DNA from: Bacteroidota bacterium
Lineage (GTDB): Bacteria; Bacteroidota; Bacteroidia; Cytophagales; Cyclobacteriaceae
Length of the DNA: 64,000 nucleotides
Direction: 5' to 3'
Assembly: GCA_018267135.1 (NCBI GenBank)
Contig: JAFDZA010000004.1
Coordinates: 1-64,000 of the forward strand
Shown: positions 1 to 9,538 of the stretch, in pieces
Position numbering within the stretch: the stretch's first letter is position 1
Layout: every line of letters begins with the position of its first letter
The notes under the pieces: generated by a model
What the model was told of the DNA's origin: nothing
Seen by the model: only the letters and a program-made list of their open reading frames with translations
The model's database searches: none
Made by a program: the position numbers and the translations under genes

Positions 1-3000
1 AGCTATGCGGGGAGCCCTTTTTGTGCAACTGGTACCGCGAACGTAACGCAGACAGGGCAGGGCGGGGGCACCTACACTTCTACAGCCGGTTTGTCTATCA
101 ACAGTGCTACCGGCCAGCTTAATTTAGCTACGAGCACGGCCGGCACTTATACCGTTACATACAGTTTTACCAATGGAACTTGTTCTAACACTACCACTAC
201 GAGTGTTACAGTTACGGCTGTGCCTTCAGTGGCGATCAGTTACGCAGGCTCTCCATTTTGCCAATCGGTAGCAACGCCACAGGCTGTTACACAGTCGGGC
301 GGGGTAGGAGCTTATGCCGGAGGAACTTATACCGCCAGTCCGGCTGGTCTTTCTATTGACGGCCCTACCGGCAATGTTACCCCCAGTTTAAGTACGCCCG
401 GCACGTACACCGTTACTTACACTATTCCTGCATCGGGAGGCTGCCCTTCCGTTTTGGAAACGACCACGGTAACCGTTAATCCTACACCCACCGTTGTAAT
501 TACTAACCCGGCAGCAGTATGTAATCCAACTACCGTAGATTTAACGGCTGCATCTGTTACGGCCGGTTCAACTTCGGGATTAACTTTTACATACTGGACG
601 GATGCCGCGGCAACCATCGCATTAGCTACTCCTAATGCAGTTGGTACAGCCGGAACTTATTACATTAAAGGCACAACAGCAGCGGGATGTAGTGATATAC
701 AACCTGTAACCGTAACTATAAACTCCGGGCCTACCTCGGCTGTACTTAGCGGAGATAATACAATTTGTAAAGGAGTATCAACTAATCTTATCATAACAAT
801 AACAGGGGGTGCGAGCCCTTACAGTTTTACCGTGGATAACTCAGTAGGAAACATAACCGGATATATTTCGGCAAACCCTATTTCAGTTACTCCATTAACC
901 AATACGGTTTATTCAATTGTAGGAAATGTAACCGATGCCAACGGTTGTACGGTGGCCGGTAGTGGCACGGCCACCATTACGGTAAATACCCCGGCAACTC
1001 CTACCTTAACAGGCCCAGTAAATGCCTGTCAGGGCTCTACAGTAAATTATGCTACGGATGCCGGGATGACCAATTACAACTGGGTACTATCGGCTGGCGG
1101 AAGCATTACAAGTAACAATGGCGATAATATTGATGTAACCTGGAATACAGCTGGTGCACAAACGGTAAGTGTAAATTACCAAGATCTAAATTCATGCACT
1201 ACGACTACTACCGTGTTGAATGTAAGTGTAGCCAATTTAGTAGTAACACCTACCATTACCGACAATACCAATTGCCCGCCAAGTTATAATGGAGCGATTA
1301 GCTTAGCCATAAGCGGGTCTGTAGGTGTTTTGAGTTTTTCATGGACATCCGTAGGAGGCTTTACTTCAGCGGCTCAGAACATAACAAACCTTAAACCCGA
1401 TAATTACAGTTTGACAGTAACCGACCCGGTTTCGGGGTGTACTGTAACTTATACCGGATTGATTGTAAACGATAACCCACCTACTATTACAGCAACTCTT
1501 ACAGCCAGCACAGACAACAACAAGTGTGTTGCACCATTTGTTGGAGCATTGTCTATTTCTACTACCGGCTCAGTGGGCGTGCCTACATTTTCGTGGACTG
1601 GCCCGGGCGGATATACTTCCTCAAGCCAGAATATTACCGGTTTAAATGCGGGCAACTATACCGTTACGGTTACAGATCCCTCATCGGGGTGCTCAGCTAA
1701 TCAATCTTTTACGGTAAATGATATAACACCTGTTATCATTCCATCAACTAACCCAACTGATAATACTAACTGTGTTGCGCCTTTTAATGGAGCGATCACT
1801 TCTTCCGTAAGCGGAGGAGGCCCGGCTTATACCTATCAATGGAGTGGCCCTTCGGCATATACGGCTACCACGCAAAATATTTCTAATCTGGCTCCCGGCT
1901 CGTATGATTTAACCGTTACCGATGTTGCCACCGGTTGTACAGGCACGTTGTCGGGTACACTCGTAAACAACTCCCCCCCCACCATTACGGTTACTTCCGT
2001 GGCTACTACTAATGCCACTTGCTTGGGGGTTAATAACGGTCTGATTCAGGTAAATGGAGTTACAGGAGGTGCAGCCCCTTATCAGTATTCAATTGATAAT
2101 GGAGTAACTTTTCAGGCATCGAATACTTTTTCAAATATCGCACCGGGAAATTATCAGGTAGTTGCCAAAGACAATGGAGGGTGTGTATCGACCGCCTATC
2201 CGGTAACGATTACTTCCGGCACGACCATTACAGCAAGCACGGGTACAACCAATGCCACATGCGTAGGAACCACCGATGGAGCCATTACCGTAACCACTGT
2301 GGTGGGAGGCACCTCACCTTATACCTATTCGGATAACAACGGCACTACTTTTCAGGCCTCTAACAATTTCACGAATCTGGCTTCGGGCACTTATCAGGTC
2401 ATTGCCCGCGATAATAATGGTTGCCAGTCTGCTCCGGCCAGCGTAACGGTAGGTACCAATACTACCATTACATACACGGCTACACCTACCAATGCTTCTT
2501 GTGCCGGAATAAACGATGGCCAGATTGCGGTAACAGCCCCTACCGGAGGAATAGCCCCCTACACCTATTCGGATGATAATGGAGTTACCTTTCAAGCATC
2601 GGCCACTTTCAGCTTGTTAGCTCCGGGTTCTTATAATGTAGTTATTAAAGACACTAACGGTTGCTTATCAGCAGCGAGCGCCATTACAGTAGGAAGCAAT
2701 ACGACCATTTCCATTACTACAGTAAATCATACTGACGCTACTTGCTCAGGTTTAAATGATGGCTCGATTACGGTAGCGGCTGTAACAGGTGGAGTTTCGC
2801 CTTACACATATTCAACTGACAATGGAGTTACATTTCAGGCAAGCAATGCTTTTTCAAATCTTGCACCGAATACATACCAGGTGGTAGTAAAAGATTCTAA
2901 CGGGTGTATGTCAATAGCCACGGCTGTTACAGTTGGCTCCGGTTCTACTATAACAATCGTTACATCAAAAGTAGATGCCACTTGTGGAGGCAACAGCGAT

Positions 3001-5370
3001 GGTTCCATTACAGTATCGTCCGTAGTGGGAGGCAATCCGGCATACACTTATTCCAGTAATGGAGGCATCACGTTTCAAGCATCGAATGTATTGACGGGCT
3101 TGGCTGCCAATACCTATAGTGTGGTAGTAAAAGATAATTCGGGGTGCTTGTCTAATCCGGTTTCGGTTATCATCAATAATTCGGTTTCAATTATCCCGAA
3201 CTACACCAAAACAGATGCCAGTTGTGCGGCCAACGATGGTTCTATTATCGTTAATTCGGTAAGCGGTGGAGCAAGCCCGTACTCCTATTCAATTAATAAT
3301 GGAGTAACCTTCCAAGCTTCTACCTCTTTTACCAGTTTAGCCGTAGGCACATACAACTTAGTTGCAAAAGATAACAATGGATGTTTATCTACAGCCATCG
3401 CTATTGTAGTGAGTAAACCCGGAAGTTGTGGAGGAACCAATTGTGGCGTATTTACCATTTTAGCAACCGACACACGGCCCACGTGTAACAATCAAAATAA
3501 TGGAACCATTACTATTAATGTAAGCGGAGGAACACCTAACTACATTGTCACTCTTTCGGATCCATCTATTTCTTTTAATCAGGCGATGTCGGGTCTGGGG
3601 CCGTTTACATTTGTTAATCTGTCGCCTTCGCTTACCTATCAATATACCGTGCAAGATGCCTCAGGAAATACATGTACGTTACCCTATAGTTTGCCCATCA
3701 ATTCTACGGTGCAGGCTTCAGCCTCAAGTTTTGTGAACGCCCAGTGTTTTGGCCAGCCGGTAGGTCAAGCTACGGTAACGGTTACATCTGGTGGCACCTC
3801 GCCTTTTGCATATTCATTAGATAACGGAACCACCTGGACTTCGTTTACCTCGCCTGTAGTGATTACTAATCTGAAACCGGCCCCGGCACCCTACAGTATT
3901 TTAGTGGCTGATGATCCGAGCGATCCTTGCCCGGCACAGGTTATGGTAACCATTAATAATGCGAATCCGGCCATTGCAATGACAGCCCCTACAGTAACAA
4001 ATGCATCGTGCGCTAACAATGACGGCAGCATACAAGTAGGCACTGTTTCTGGCGGGGTTGCTCCTTATACCTATCGTTTTGATAGTGTGAATTATGCTAC
4101 CCTGCCTTCCGCTAATACCTTTTCTGCGTTGCCCAGTGGGGCACATAAGTTTACGGTAATAGATGCGGCATCTTGCTCGAAAACCTTTACCATTAATGTT
4201 GCCTCACCCGGCTATGTAAATTTCTTTACGCAGCGTATCAATCCAAGTTGTACCGGCAGTGGCAGTGATGGAAAAGTGAAAGTAACTATTTTATCTTCCG
4301 GCAATTTTGATGTGGGCATTACCACCAATTTGGTGGCTCCTCCGGCCACCTTTAAGTTTACCGGTATTTCCAATTTAAGCACACCGGTAACATTCGATTC
4401 TTTATCTCAAGGTCAGTATCATATCGTAGTAAAACCAAACGGAGCATTTTGTTCTACTGATTCAATTGTTACTATCCAGGGCGGCCCCAAGATGGTTGCT
4501 TTTAACCTGACGCCTAACAATTTTGCCTGCTTTGAAAAGAAAGGGACACTGAACTTATACAGCATTAGTGGTGCCCCGGCCATCATTTATAATTACAAGA
4601 TAATAGATACCCTGGGTACTTCCGTGCAGCAGGGAACTATCGCAGCTAACGCCACATCGGCTATTTTAAATAACCTGAGTAACGGAAGCTATAAAATCTG
4701 GCTGTACCAAAAGCAGGCTGTTTGTACGGACACTATTCCCTCCACGGCAAAGAAATTTGCTATTTCCGGCCCCACGCAAGTATCGTTTGATACCCTTACT
4801 GTAAAGCGTACGCTTTCTGAATTGAATTTAGCGACTGGAGCGATGACGATTACACTTCAAAACACATTTGCCCCGGTTTATCTGTTGAACCTGAAGATGA
4901 TCTCTTCCTTTGTGCCGAACCAAACCAATGCTCATAATGTCTTTGATTCTACCTGGGTAAATGTAAACACGTCTGTAACGCCCGTGGTTTTTGTGGCCAG
5001 CGATTTATATGCAGGGGTTTACAAACTTTCAATCGCTGATAAGTTTGGTTGTACCCGGGTGGATACGTTAACGATAAGTGTAAATGCAAAAATATTTATA
5101 CCCAATGTATTCACTCCGAATAACGATGGTAAAAATGATGCCTTTGAAATTCTGAATTTACCTAACAACAATAGCATCGTTATAACTAACCGATGGGGCA
5201 AGCAAGTATTTAGTGGCAATAACTTACCGAGCACACTATTGGCGGACGGAGTAACGTCTACAGTAGTTTGGAATGGCGGTGCGGAATCGGATGGCATATA
5301 CTACTACACGCTAAACGCAGCCGGCAAAGTGTACACCGGCTGGATAGAATTGTTACATCCAACGTACTAA
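1..5370 (+). CDS. SprB-like repeat adhesin with T9SS type B sorting domain (5' end outside window)
   Basis: The frame is open from base 1, so the gene starts upstream; the first residues (SYAGSPFC) repeat a module seen again near base 240. The visible 1789 residues are almost all tandem extracellular modules: two PKD-like YAGSPFC modules, several TDNTNC...PFNGAI modules, then about six very similar 80-residue SprB-type repeats at roughly 1990-3415, each with a TNATC start, a GG-PYTYS core, NG-TFQAS and a KD-NGC end, followed by more diverged copies. The last 90 residues (IFIPNVFTPNNDGKNDAFEI, then NRWGKQVF and GIYYY) match the gliding-motility-associated C-terminal domain that targets proteins to the type IX secretion system. 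Likely a cell-surface or secreted adhesin in the SprB family. Its stop overlaps that of the convergent reductase gene by 4 bp. The ligand and exact role cannot be read from sequence. Confidence 0.9.
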   Translation, partial: SYAGSPFCATGTANVTQTGQGGGTYTSTAGLSINSATGQLNLATSTAGTYTVTYSFTNGTCSNTTTTSVTVTAVPSVAISYAGSPFCQSVATPQAVTQSGGVGAYAGGTYTASPAGLSIDGPTGNVTPSLSTPGTYTVTYTIPASGGCPSVLETTTVTVNPTPTVVITNPAAVCNPTTVDLTAASVTAGSTSGLTFTYWTDAAATIALATPNAVGTAGTYYIKGTTAAGCSDIQPVTVTINSGPTSAVLSGDNTICKGVSTNLIITITGGASPYSFTVDNSVGNITGYISANPISVTPLTNTVYSIVGNVTDANGCTVAGSGTATITVNTPATPTLTGPVNACQGSTVNYATDAGMTNYNWVLSAGGSITSNNGDNIDVTWNTAGAQTVSVNYQDLNSCTTTTTVLNVSVANLVVTPTITDNTNCPPSYNGAISLAISGSVGVLSFSWTSVGGFTSAAQNITNLKPDNYSLTVTDPVSGCTVTYTGLIVNDNPPTITATLTASTDNNKCVAPFVGALSISTTGSVGVPTFSWTGPGGYTSSSQNITGLNAGNYTVTVTDPSSGCSANQSFTVNDITPVIIPSTNPTDNTNCVAPFNGAITSSVSGGGPAYTYQWSGPSAYTATTQNISNLAPGSYDLTVTDVATGCTGTLSGTLVNNSPPTITVTSVATTNATCLGVNNGLIQVNGVTGGAAPYQYSIDNGVTFQASNTFSNIAPGNYQVVAKDNGGCVSTAYPVTITSGTTITASTGTTNATCVGTTDGAITVTTVVGGTSPYTYSDNNGTTFQASNNFTNLASGTYQVIARDNNGCQSAPASVTVGTNTTITYTATPTNASCAGINDGQIAVTAPTGGIAPYTYSDDNGVTFQASATFSLLAPGSYNVVIKDTNGCLSAASAITVGSNTTISITTVNHTDATCSGLNDGSITVAAVTGGVSPYTYSTDNGVTFQASNAFSNLAPNTYQVVVKDSNGCMSIATAVTVGSGSTITIVTSKVDATCGGNSDGSITVSSVVGGNPAYTYSSNGGITFQASNVLTGLAANTYSVVVKDNSGCLSNPVSVIINNSVSIIPNYTKTDASCAANDGSIIVNSVSGGASPYSYSINNGVTFQASTSFTSLAVGTYNLVAKDNNGCLSTAIAIVVSKPGSCGGTNCGVFTILATDTRPTCNNQNNGTITINVSGGTPNYIVTLSDPSISFNQAMSGLGPFTFVNLSPSLTYQYTVQDASGNTCTLPYSLPINSTVQASASSFVNAQCFGQPVGQATVTVTSGGTSPFAYSLDNGTTWTSFTSPVVITNLKPAPAPYSILVADDPSDPCPAQVMVTINNANPAIAMTAPTVTNASCANNDGSIQVGTVSGGVAPYTYRFDSVNYATLPSANTFSALPSGAHKFTVIDAASCSKTFTINVASPGYVNFFTQRINPSCTGSGSDGKVKVTILSSGNFDVGITTNLVAPPATFKFTGISNLSTPVTFDSLSQGQYHIVVKPNGAFCSTDSIVTIQGGPKMVAFNLTPNNFACFEKKGTLNLYSISGAPAIIYNYKIIDTLGTSVQQGTIAANATSAILNNLSNGSYKIWLYQKQAVCTDTIPSTAKKFAISGPTQVSFDTLTVKRTLSELNLATGAMTITLQNTFAPVYLLNLKMISSFVPNQTNAHNVFDSTWVNVNTSVTPVVFVASDLYAGVYKLSIADKFGCTRVDTLTISVNAKIFIPNVFTPNNDGKNDAFEILNLPNNNSIVITNRWGKQVFSGNNLPSTLLADGVTSTVVWNGGAESDGIYYYTLNAAGKVYTGWIELLHPTY

Positions 5371-6377
5371 AGGCTTTGCAAGAATTGCAGTGTATCTACG
5401 CCATCGGCATAATCAGTAACACCGGGTAATTGGGCGCGGCCAAAGGGTACGCTTTTATCGTACCATCCCTTAGCCGAAACAATACATTGTATTTTATTTT
5501 CCTGTGCCTGAAGAGCAGCTTTCAAATCAGTTTGGTCTTTGTATGTTTCATAATACAATACCGAGATAGGAGATACTAAATTTTGACTTTCGGTAATCAA
5601 CAGAAAGCCGGAATCATAAAAAGATATTTGGTTGATCAGTAAAATTGATTTTTGATAATCGTAGTTGTTGGCATATTTATGATGATGTATAATTGACCCA
5701 AATTTCTGCCAGCCCTTAATCAGGGTAACAAAATCAAATTTCTCAGGCACAAAAATCTTTGATACGTTGCGGCAGCCCAACCCAAAGTAGCTGAAAATAT
5801 CTTTGCCCAGCTCGGTCAGTTCTTGGTTCGTTTCCTCGCCCAGCAGCACGGCACAGGAAGATCTGTTTTTGCGGATAATGTGGGGGGTGTTCCGGAAGTA
5901 ATACTCAAAATAGCGCGAAGTGTTGTCGCTTCCGGTAGCAATTAGTGCATCTACGTTGTTCAGCCGTTCTTCTATCACAATTTGGTCTGCAAAACCGCTT
6001 TCTATTTCGGTCAGTAAACCAAATAAAAACTTCATTAGCACGCTGTCTTTTGAACTGAGTTTGGCAACTAATTGGTGCCCACTCATCAAAACACACAGCA
6101 CATCGTGAAACCCCACCATTGGAATGTTTCCGGCCATGGCTACGCCAATTTTTTTAGGCGTTACTTTATTCAGGTCATATTGATTTGCCCACTCTTCTAA
6201 TTTTTCTCGGTTGAGGAGAGTAGAGATGCCAAGCAGAGCTAATTCTATGTTTTCGCTTGTAAACCAAGGATTTTCATTCGCGGTTTCTTCAAAAAGGTAC
6301 TTTTTTTGCCCGACTGTAAGGCTTGTTATTTTTTTACCCATCCGGTTTAAGGCACTGATTCTAGTTTTACTATCCAT
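5367..6377 (-). CDS. Acyl-CoA reductase, LuxC-like
   Basis: 336 residues resembling the LuxC/acyl-CoA reductase family found in many Bacteroidota, an aldehyde-dehydrogenase-fold enzyme that reduces acyl-CoA or acyl esters to aldehydes with NAD(P)H. Visible features are a central nucleotide-binding-like stretch (ALIATGSDNTSRYFEYYF, about residues 150-170), the RNTPHIIRKNRSSCAVL segment and a GLGCRNVSK motif near residue 200 whose Cys is the likely acyl-accepting residue. No signal peptide, so cytoplasmic. It is divergent from the ferredoxin gene at 6463, a pairing I recall from other Bacteroidota, which suggests a shared redox role. The substrate is unknown. The stop codon TAG overlaps the end of the upstream convergent adhesin gene. 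Confidence 0.8.
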   Translation of the reverse strand: MDSKTRISALNRMGKKITSLTVGQKKYLFEETANENPWFTSENIELALLGISTLLNREKLEEWANQYDLNKVTPKKIGVAMAGNIPMVGFHDVLCVLMSGHQLVAKLSSKDSVLMKFLFGLLTEIESGFADQIVIEERLNNVDALIATGSDNTSRYFEYYFRNTPHIIRKNRSSCAVLLGEETNQELTELGKDIFSYFGLGCRNVSKIFVPEKFDFVTLIKGWQKFGSIIHHHKYANNYDYQKSILLINQISFYDSGFLLITESQNLVSPISVLYYETYKDQTDLKAALQAQENKIQCIVSAKGWYDKSVPFGRAQLPGVTDYADGVDTLQFLQSL

Positions 6378-6406
6378 GATTGAACCTTTGTGTAATAATG
6401 TTGTTT

Positions 6407-6437
6407 TTTGTACTGTAACGCGTTGTACTTATTTTTG
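6407..6437 (+). promoter_or_regulatory. Bacteroidetes-type promoter for the ferredoxin gene
   Basis: TTTG at 6407-6410, a 19-bp spacer, and TATTTTTG at 6430-6437 match the Bacteroidetes -33/-7 consensus TTTG-N19/20-TAnnTTTG. It lies 26 bp upstream of the ATG at 6463. Confidence 0.65.
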
Positions 6438-6462
6438 CTGAAATTTATTGAAAACATAGGCC

Positions 6463-6822
6463 ATGGCCATCAAAATAACAGATGAATGTATCAATTGTGG
6501 TGCCTGCGAGCCAGAATGCCCCAACACCGCCATCTATGAAGGTGGGCGGGAGTGGGCTTGGGCAGACGGTACGCAATTAACCGAATTCAAATCAGAGGAC
6601 GGCTCGCTCAAGAGTGCCAAAGAATTGCAACTGCCGGTATCCAATGAGTTTTACTACATCGTTTCCGGAAAATGCACCGAGTGTACTGGTTTTCATGAGG
6701 AGCCACAGTGTGCGGCTGTTTGCCCGGTAGATTGTTGCGTGCCGGATCCGGATCACGTAGAATCTAAAGAAGTGCTGATGGCCCGCAAAGCCTACCTGCA
6801 CAACGAAGAATTACAAGCCTAA
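6463..6822 (+). CDS. 2[4Fe-4S] ferredoxin
   Basis: 119-residue cytoplasmic electron carrier of the bacterial 2[4Fe-4S] type. The first cluster motif is [12 protein letters not shown] near the N-terminus; the second is CTEC followed, after an insertion, by [10 protein letters not shown] (about residues 70-88). The longer spacing in the second motif and the C-terminal tail resemble the Alvin-type ferredoxins. The ATG at 6463 follows a well-formed promoter. It is divergent from the acyl-CoA reductase and convergent with the DUF58 gene (15 bp between stops). It probably supplies electrons to a reductase; the partner cannot be decided from the window. Confidence 0.92.
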   Translation: MAIKITDECINCGACEPECPNTAIYEGGREWAWADGTQLTEFKSEDGSLKSAKELQLPVSNEFYYIVSGKCTECTGFHEEPQCAAVCPVDCCVPDPDHVESKEVLMARKAYLHNEELQA

Positions 6823-6837
6823 GTCGTGCCGGAATGG

Positions 6838-7743
6838 TTATCGCATTTTAGCCCGTTTTATCAAATAGGCTTGCAGTACGTCAAAATAATGATGAGGGGC
6901 ATTTACTGAAACAAAATCTATTTTAAGTTGGTCGCACTTCATTTTTAGTTGTGCGTGTAATGCTTGCAGTGTTCGGGTAAATTTTTCTTTTACTTCGGCC
7001 GGGTTCAGTTTTAATTTTTCCCCGGTCTCCAGATCAATAAATTCATACGGTCGTTCTTCAAAATTAAATCCTAATTCTGTAGCGTGGTCGGTAACATGAA
7101 AAAGCAGCACCTCGTGCTGGTTGTGTTTTAAGTGTTGTAAGGCTTTAAAAATTTCATCTGTATGATCGGCTTCAAACATATCGCTGAAAATAACTACCAG
7201 CGATCGCTGGTGTATCTTTTCGGCCAGTGTATGAAGAACTTCGGCAACGTGGGTTGGGCGGGGAGCCGGCAGATCGCTCAATTTTTTTTCGAGCAACTTA
7301 AATAATTTGTCGAGATGAGCGGGAGTTGATTTTACGGTGGTGAGCTCGTCAATCTGATTGGAAAACAAAGCCAGGCCAACGGCATCGCGCTGGCGGCTTA
7401 ACAAATAAGAGAGGGCGGCCGCTGCATATACGCTAAACTGCATTTTTTGCATAGCCGGCCTGGGATAATACATGGAGGGGGAGCAGTCTAACGCAATCAT
7501 ACACCGCAAATTTGTTTCCTCCTCATACTGTTTGGTGTAAAGCCGGTCGGTACGGGCAAAAACTTTCCAGTCTATATGGCGGGTGCTTTGCCCTTCATTG
7601 TAAAGCCGATGCTCGGCAAATTCGACCGAAAAACCATGATAAGGCGATTTGTGTAAGCCGGTAATAAACCCCTCTACCATCTGCTTAGCCAGCAATTCTA
7701 ACCCACCGGCCTGCCTTACCTCATTAAAGTTTTGTGATAACAT
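6838..7743 (-). CDS. DUF58 domain protein (von Willebrand-type fold)
   Basis: 301 residues with the hallmarks of DUF58: an N-terminal region with GFSVEFAEHRLYNEGQSTRH and IDWKVFARTDRLYTKQYEEE, then LDCSPSMYYP resembling the DxSxS metal-site motif of von Willebrand factor A folds (about residues 110-120), and a later VIFSDMFE strand. DUF58 proteins usually sit beside a MoxR AAA+ ATPase and are thought to act in a MoxR-dependent chaperone or maturation system; no moxR gene is in this window. No membrane segment is evident, in contrast to longer DUF58 proteins. Its start codon overlaps the -33 element of the divergent DUF3276 promoter, so the two genes may be regulated together. Confidence 0.88.
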   Translation of the reverse strand: MLSQNFNEVRQAGGLELLAKQMVEGFITGLHKSPYHGFSVEFAEHRLYNEGQSTRHIDWKVFARTDRLYTKQYEEETNLRCMIALDCSPSMYYPRPAMQKMQFSVYAAAALSYLLSRQRDAVGLALFSNQIDELTTVKSTPAHLDKLFKLLEKKLSDLPAPRPTHVAEVLHTLAEKIHQRSLVVIFSDMFEADHTDEIFKALQHLKHNQHEVLLFHVTDHATELGFNFEERPYEFIDLETGEKLKLNPAEVKEKFTRTLQALHAQLKMKCDQLKIDFVSVNAPHHYFDVLQAYLIKRAKMR

Positions 7744-7773
7744 TTGTAAAAAAAAATTAAAATAGTACCTTCG
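7743..7773 (+). promoter_or_regulatory. Bacteroidetes-type promoter for the DUF3276 gene
   Basis: TTTG at 7743-7746, a 19-bp spacer, and TACCTTCG at 7766-7773 (one mismatch to TAnnTTTG). The -33 element overlaps the first bases of the divergent DUF58 gene. Confidence 0.55.
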
Positions 7774-7812
7774 AAATACCTAAACCAAAAACAAAACTAA
7801 ACCTAACGAACT

Positions 7813-8175
7813 GTGGAAGAGAATAAGCCTAACGGCCGCGATGAAATTTACTCAGAAAAGGTGAAAGCCGGCAAGCGTACCTATTTTTTTGATGTAAAAT
7901 CAACCCGTGCCAACGATTTCTATGTAACGATTACAGAAAGTAAAAAACGTTTCAATAAAGAAGGCGAAGGGTTCACGTATGAAAAACATAAAATTTTTCT
8001 TTACAAGGAAGACTTTCATAAGTTTATGGAAGCACTGAATAATACTCTGAACCACGTAAAAAATGAACTGATGCCGGGAGTTGATTTTTCATCATTTGAA
8101 CATACTCACGAAGAGAAGGCGCTGGCTGAAACAAGCGGAAAGCCTTCCTCTGAAACAGAATTGCGCTGGGATTAA
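7813..8175 (+). CDS. DUF3276 / PUR-domain nucleic-acid-binding protein
   Basis: 120 residues; the core IYSEKVKAGKRTYFFDVKST, then NDFYVTITESKKRF and a following helix matches DUF3276, the bacterial PUR-alpha-like family found in Bacteroidota, which binds single-stranded nucleic acid through a beta-beta-beta-beta-alpha whirly fold. The last 25 residues (about 95-120) are low complexity. The frame starts with GTG at 7813, 40 bp after a good promoter; no upstream in-frame ATG fits. A strong terminator follows, so it is a single-gene unit. Cytoplasmic; target unknown. Confidence 0.88.
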   Translation: MEENKPNGRDEIYSEKVKAGKRTYFFDVKSTRANDFYVTITESKKRFNKEGEGFTYEKHKIFLYKEDFHKFMEALNNTLNHVKNELMPGVDFSSFEHTHEEKALAETSGKPSSETELRWD

Positions 8176-8207
8176 ATTTTCTTTTTACCTATACCTAACC
8201 TGATTAG

Positions 8208-8236
8208 TCCCGCTCTGAAGCGGGATTTTTCCTTTT
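8208..8236 (+). terminator. Rho-independent terminator after the DUF3276 gene
   Basis: A 7-bp perfect stem TCCCGCT (8208-8214) / AGCGGGA (8219-8225) with loop CTGA is followed by a T-rich run to about 8236. Confidence 0.85.
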
Positions 8237-8266
8237 TATAGCCACGATACAATAATTAGATCCCTA

Positions 8267-8298
8267 TTTTTTAAAACCTTTTGGTCAGCCTATCTTTG
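8267..8298 (+). promoter_or_regulatory. Probable promoter for ychF
   Basis: TATCTTTG at 8291-8298 is a perfect -7 element, 20 bp from its TSS side to the ATG at 8318. The -33 position holds only a T run (8267-8272), so the upstream half is weak. Confidence 0.45.
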
Positions 8299-8317
8299 CG
8301 CCTCAAATTTTAAAATC

Positions 8318-9415
8318 ATGGCTCTCAAGTGTGGAATTGTAGGTTTGCCGAATGTAGGAAAATCAACGCTGTTCAATGCAATCTCAAATAACAAAGCCGA
8401 AGCAGCTAACTTTCCGTTTTGTACCATCGAACCCAATGTAGGGGTAATATCCGTACCCGATAATCGGTTAACTATTCTCCGAGATTTAGTTAACCCTCAA
8501 AAAATTATTCCCACTACGTTTGAGTTTGTAGATATTGCCGGCTTGGTAAAAGGAGCCAGCAAGGGCGAGGGCTTGGGTAATCAGTTTCTGGCTAATATTC
8601 GCGAAGTGGATGCCATTGCTCATGTAGTGCGTTGTTTTGATAACGACAACATCATTCATGTTGGCGGAAAGGTGGATCCGGTTGGCGACAAAGAAATTAT
8701 TGATACCGAATTGCAGCTAAAAGACCTTGAATCAGTCGAAAAAAAAATAAGCCGTGTAGAACGTACCGCTAAAAGTGGAGATGCCAAAGCCAAAAAAGAA
8801 TTAGCCTCCTTGCTGGCATTTAAAGAAGCGTTGCTGGCCGGAAAAAATGCCCGTTCTGTTTTAATGGATACAGAAGACCGAAAGGCCGTGGAGGATTTGC
8901 AATTGCTTACCGACAAGCCGGTGATTTATGTAGCCAATGTTGACGAAAAATCAATTCACACCGGAAACCAGTATGTAGAGCAACTCAAAAACTTGGTAAA
9001 AGATGAAAATGCCGAGGTGGTAATAGTATGTGCTGCCATAGAAGCTCAGATTGCGGAATTAGAAAGCCAGGAAGACCGGCAGGTCTTTTTGGAGGAATAT
9101 GGTTTGAAAGAATCAGGCCTGGACCGCCTGATACAGGCGGCCTATCACTTATTAAACCTCATTACTTACTTCACGGCTGGCGAAAAAGAGGTACGTGCCT
9201 GGACGATCCACCGGGGGTGGAAGGCCCCCCAGGCAGCCGGTGTTATCCATACCGATTTTGAGAAGGGCTTTATCCGTGCAGAAGTAATTAAAATACCTGA
9301 TTATCAGAAATATAAAACAGAGGTGGGCTGCCGCGAAGCCGGCAAAATGGCAGTAGAAGGAAAGGAATACGTGGTGGCCGATGGCGATGTTATGCACTTC
9401 CGCTTCAATGTTTAG
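8318..9415 (+). CDS. ychF: Ribosome-binding P-loop ATPase YchF (OLA1 family)
   Basis: 365 residues, the usual length for YchF. G1/Walker A is GLPNVGKST (about residues 8-16), G3 is [20 protein letters not shown] (about 68-87), and the G4 position is YVANVDE rather than NKxD, the change that gives this Obg-family member its preference for ATP over GTP. A central coiled coil (about 130-170) and a C-terminal TGS-like domain ([20 protein letters not shown], then [12 protein letters not shown]) complete the architecture. YchF binds ribosomes and takes part in stress responses. It is followed, 123 bp later, by the Cas6-like gene on the same strand. Ends with TAG. Confidence 0.96.
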   Translation: MALKCGIVGLPNVGKSTLFNAISNNKAEAANFPFCTIEPNVGVISVPDNRLTILRDLVNPQKIIPTTFEFVDIAGLVKGASKGEGLGNQFLANIREVDAIAHVVRCFDNDNIIHVGGKVDPVGDKEIIDTELQLKDLESVEKKISRVERTAKSGDAKAKKELASLLAFKEALLAGKNARSVLMDTEDRKAVEDLQLLTDKPVIYVANVDEKSIHTGNQYVEQLKNLVKDENAEVVIVCAAIEAQIAELESQEDRQVFLEEYGLKESGLDRLIQAAYHLLNLITYFTAGEKEVRAWTIHRGWKAPQAAGVIHTDFEKGFIRAEVIKIPDYQKYKTEVGCREAGKMAVEGKEYVVADGDVMHFRFNV

Positions 9416-9448
9416 TTACGAAATTCAAATAATACTTACACCAAGGCC

Positions 9449-9468
9449 ATCAATTCTATTGATTTTTA
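9449..9468 (+). terminator. Weak terminator-like hairpin after ychF
   Basis: ATCAAT (9449-9454), loop TCT and ATTGAT (9458-9463), followed by TTTTAG. The stem is short and AT-rich; it could also be the conserved leader of the next gene. Confidence 0.3.
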
Positions 9469-9538
9469 GTACTTTAGCTATGCCTTAAAATGATTTTTTT
9501 GAGAGGCGGTAGTATTTTTTTACCTAAGAATAAAAGCA

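Noticed and set aside
1990-3415. Tandem repeats that could be mistaken for a CRISPR or satellite array
   Set aside because: The 240-bp period stays in the reading frame and encodes SprB-type protein modules; there are no short conserved repeats with unique spacers.
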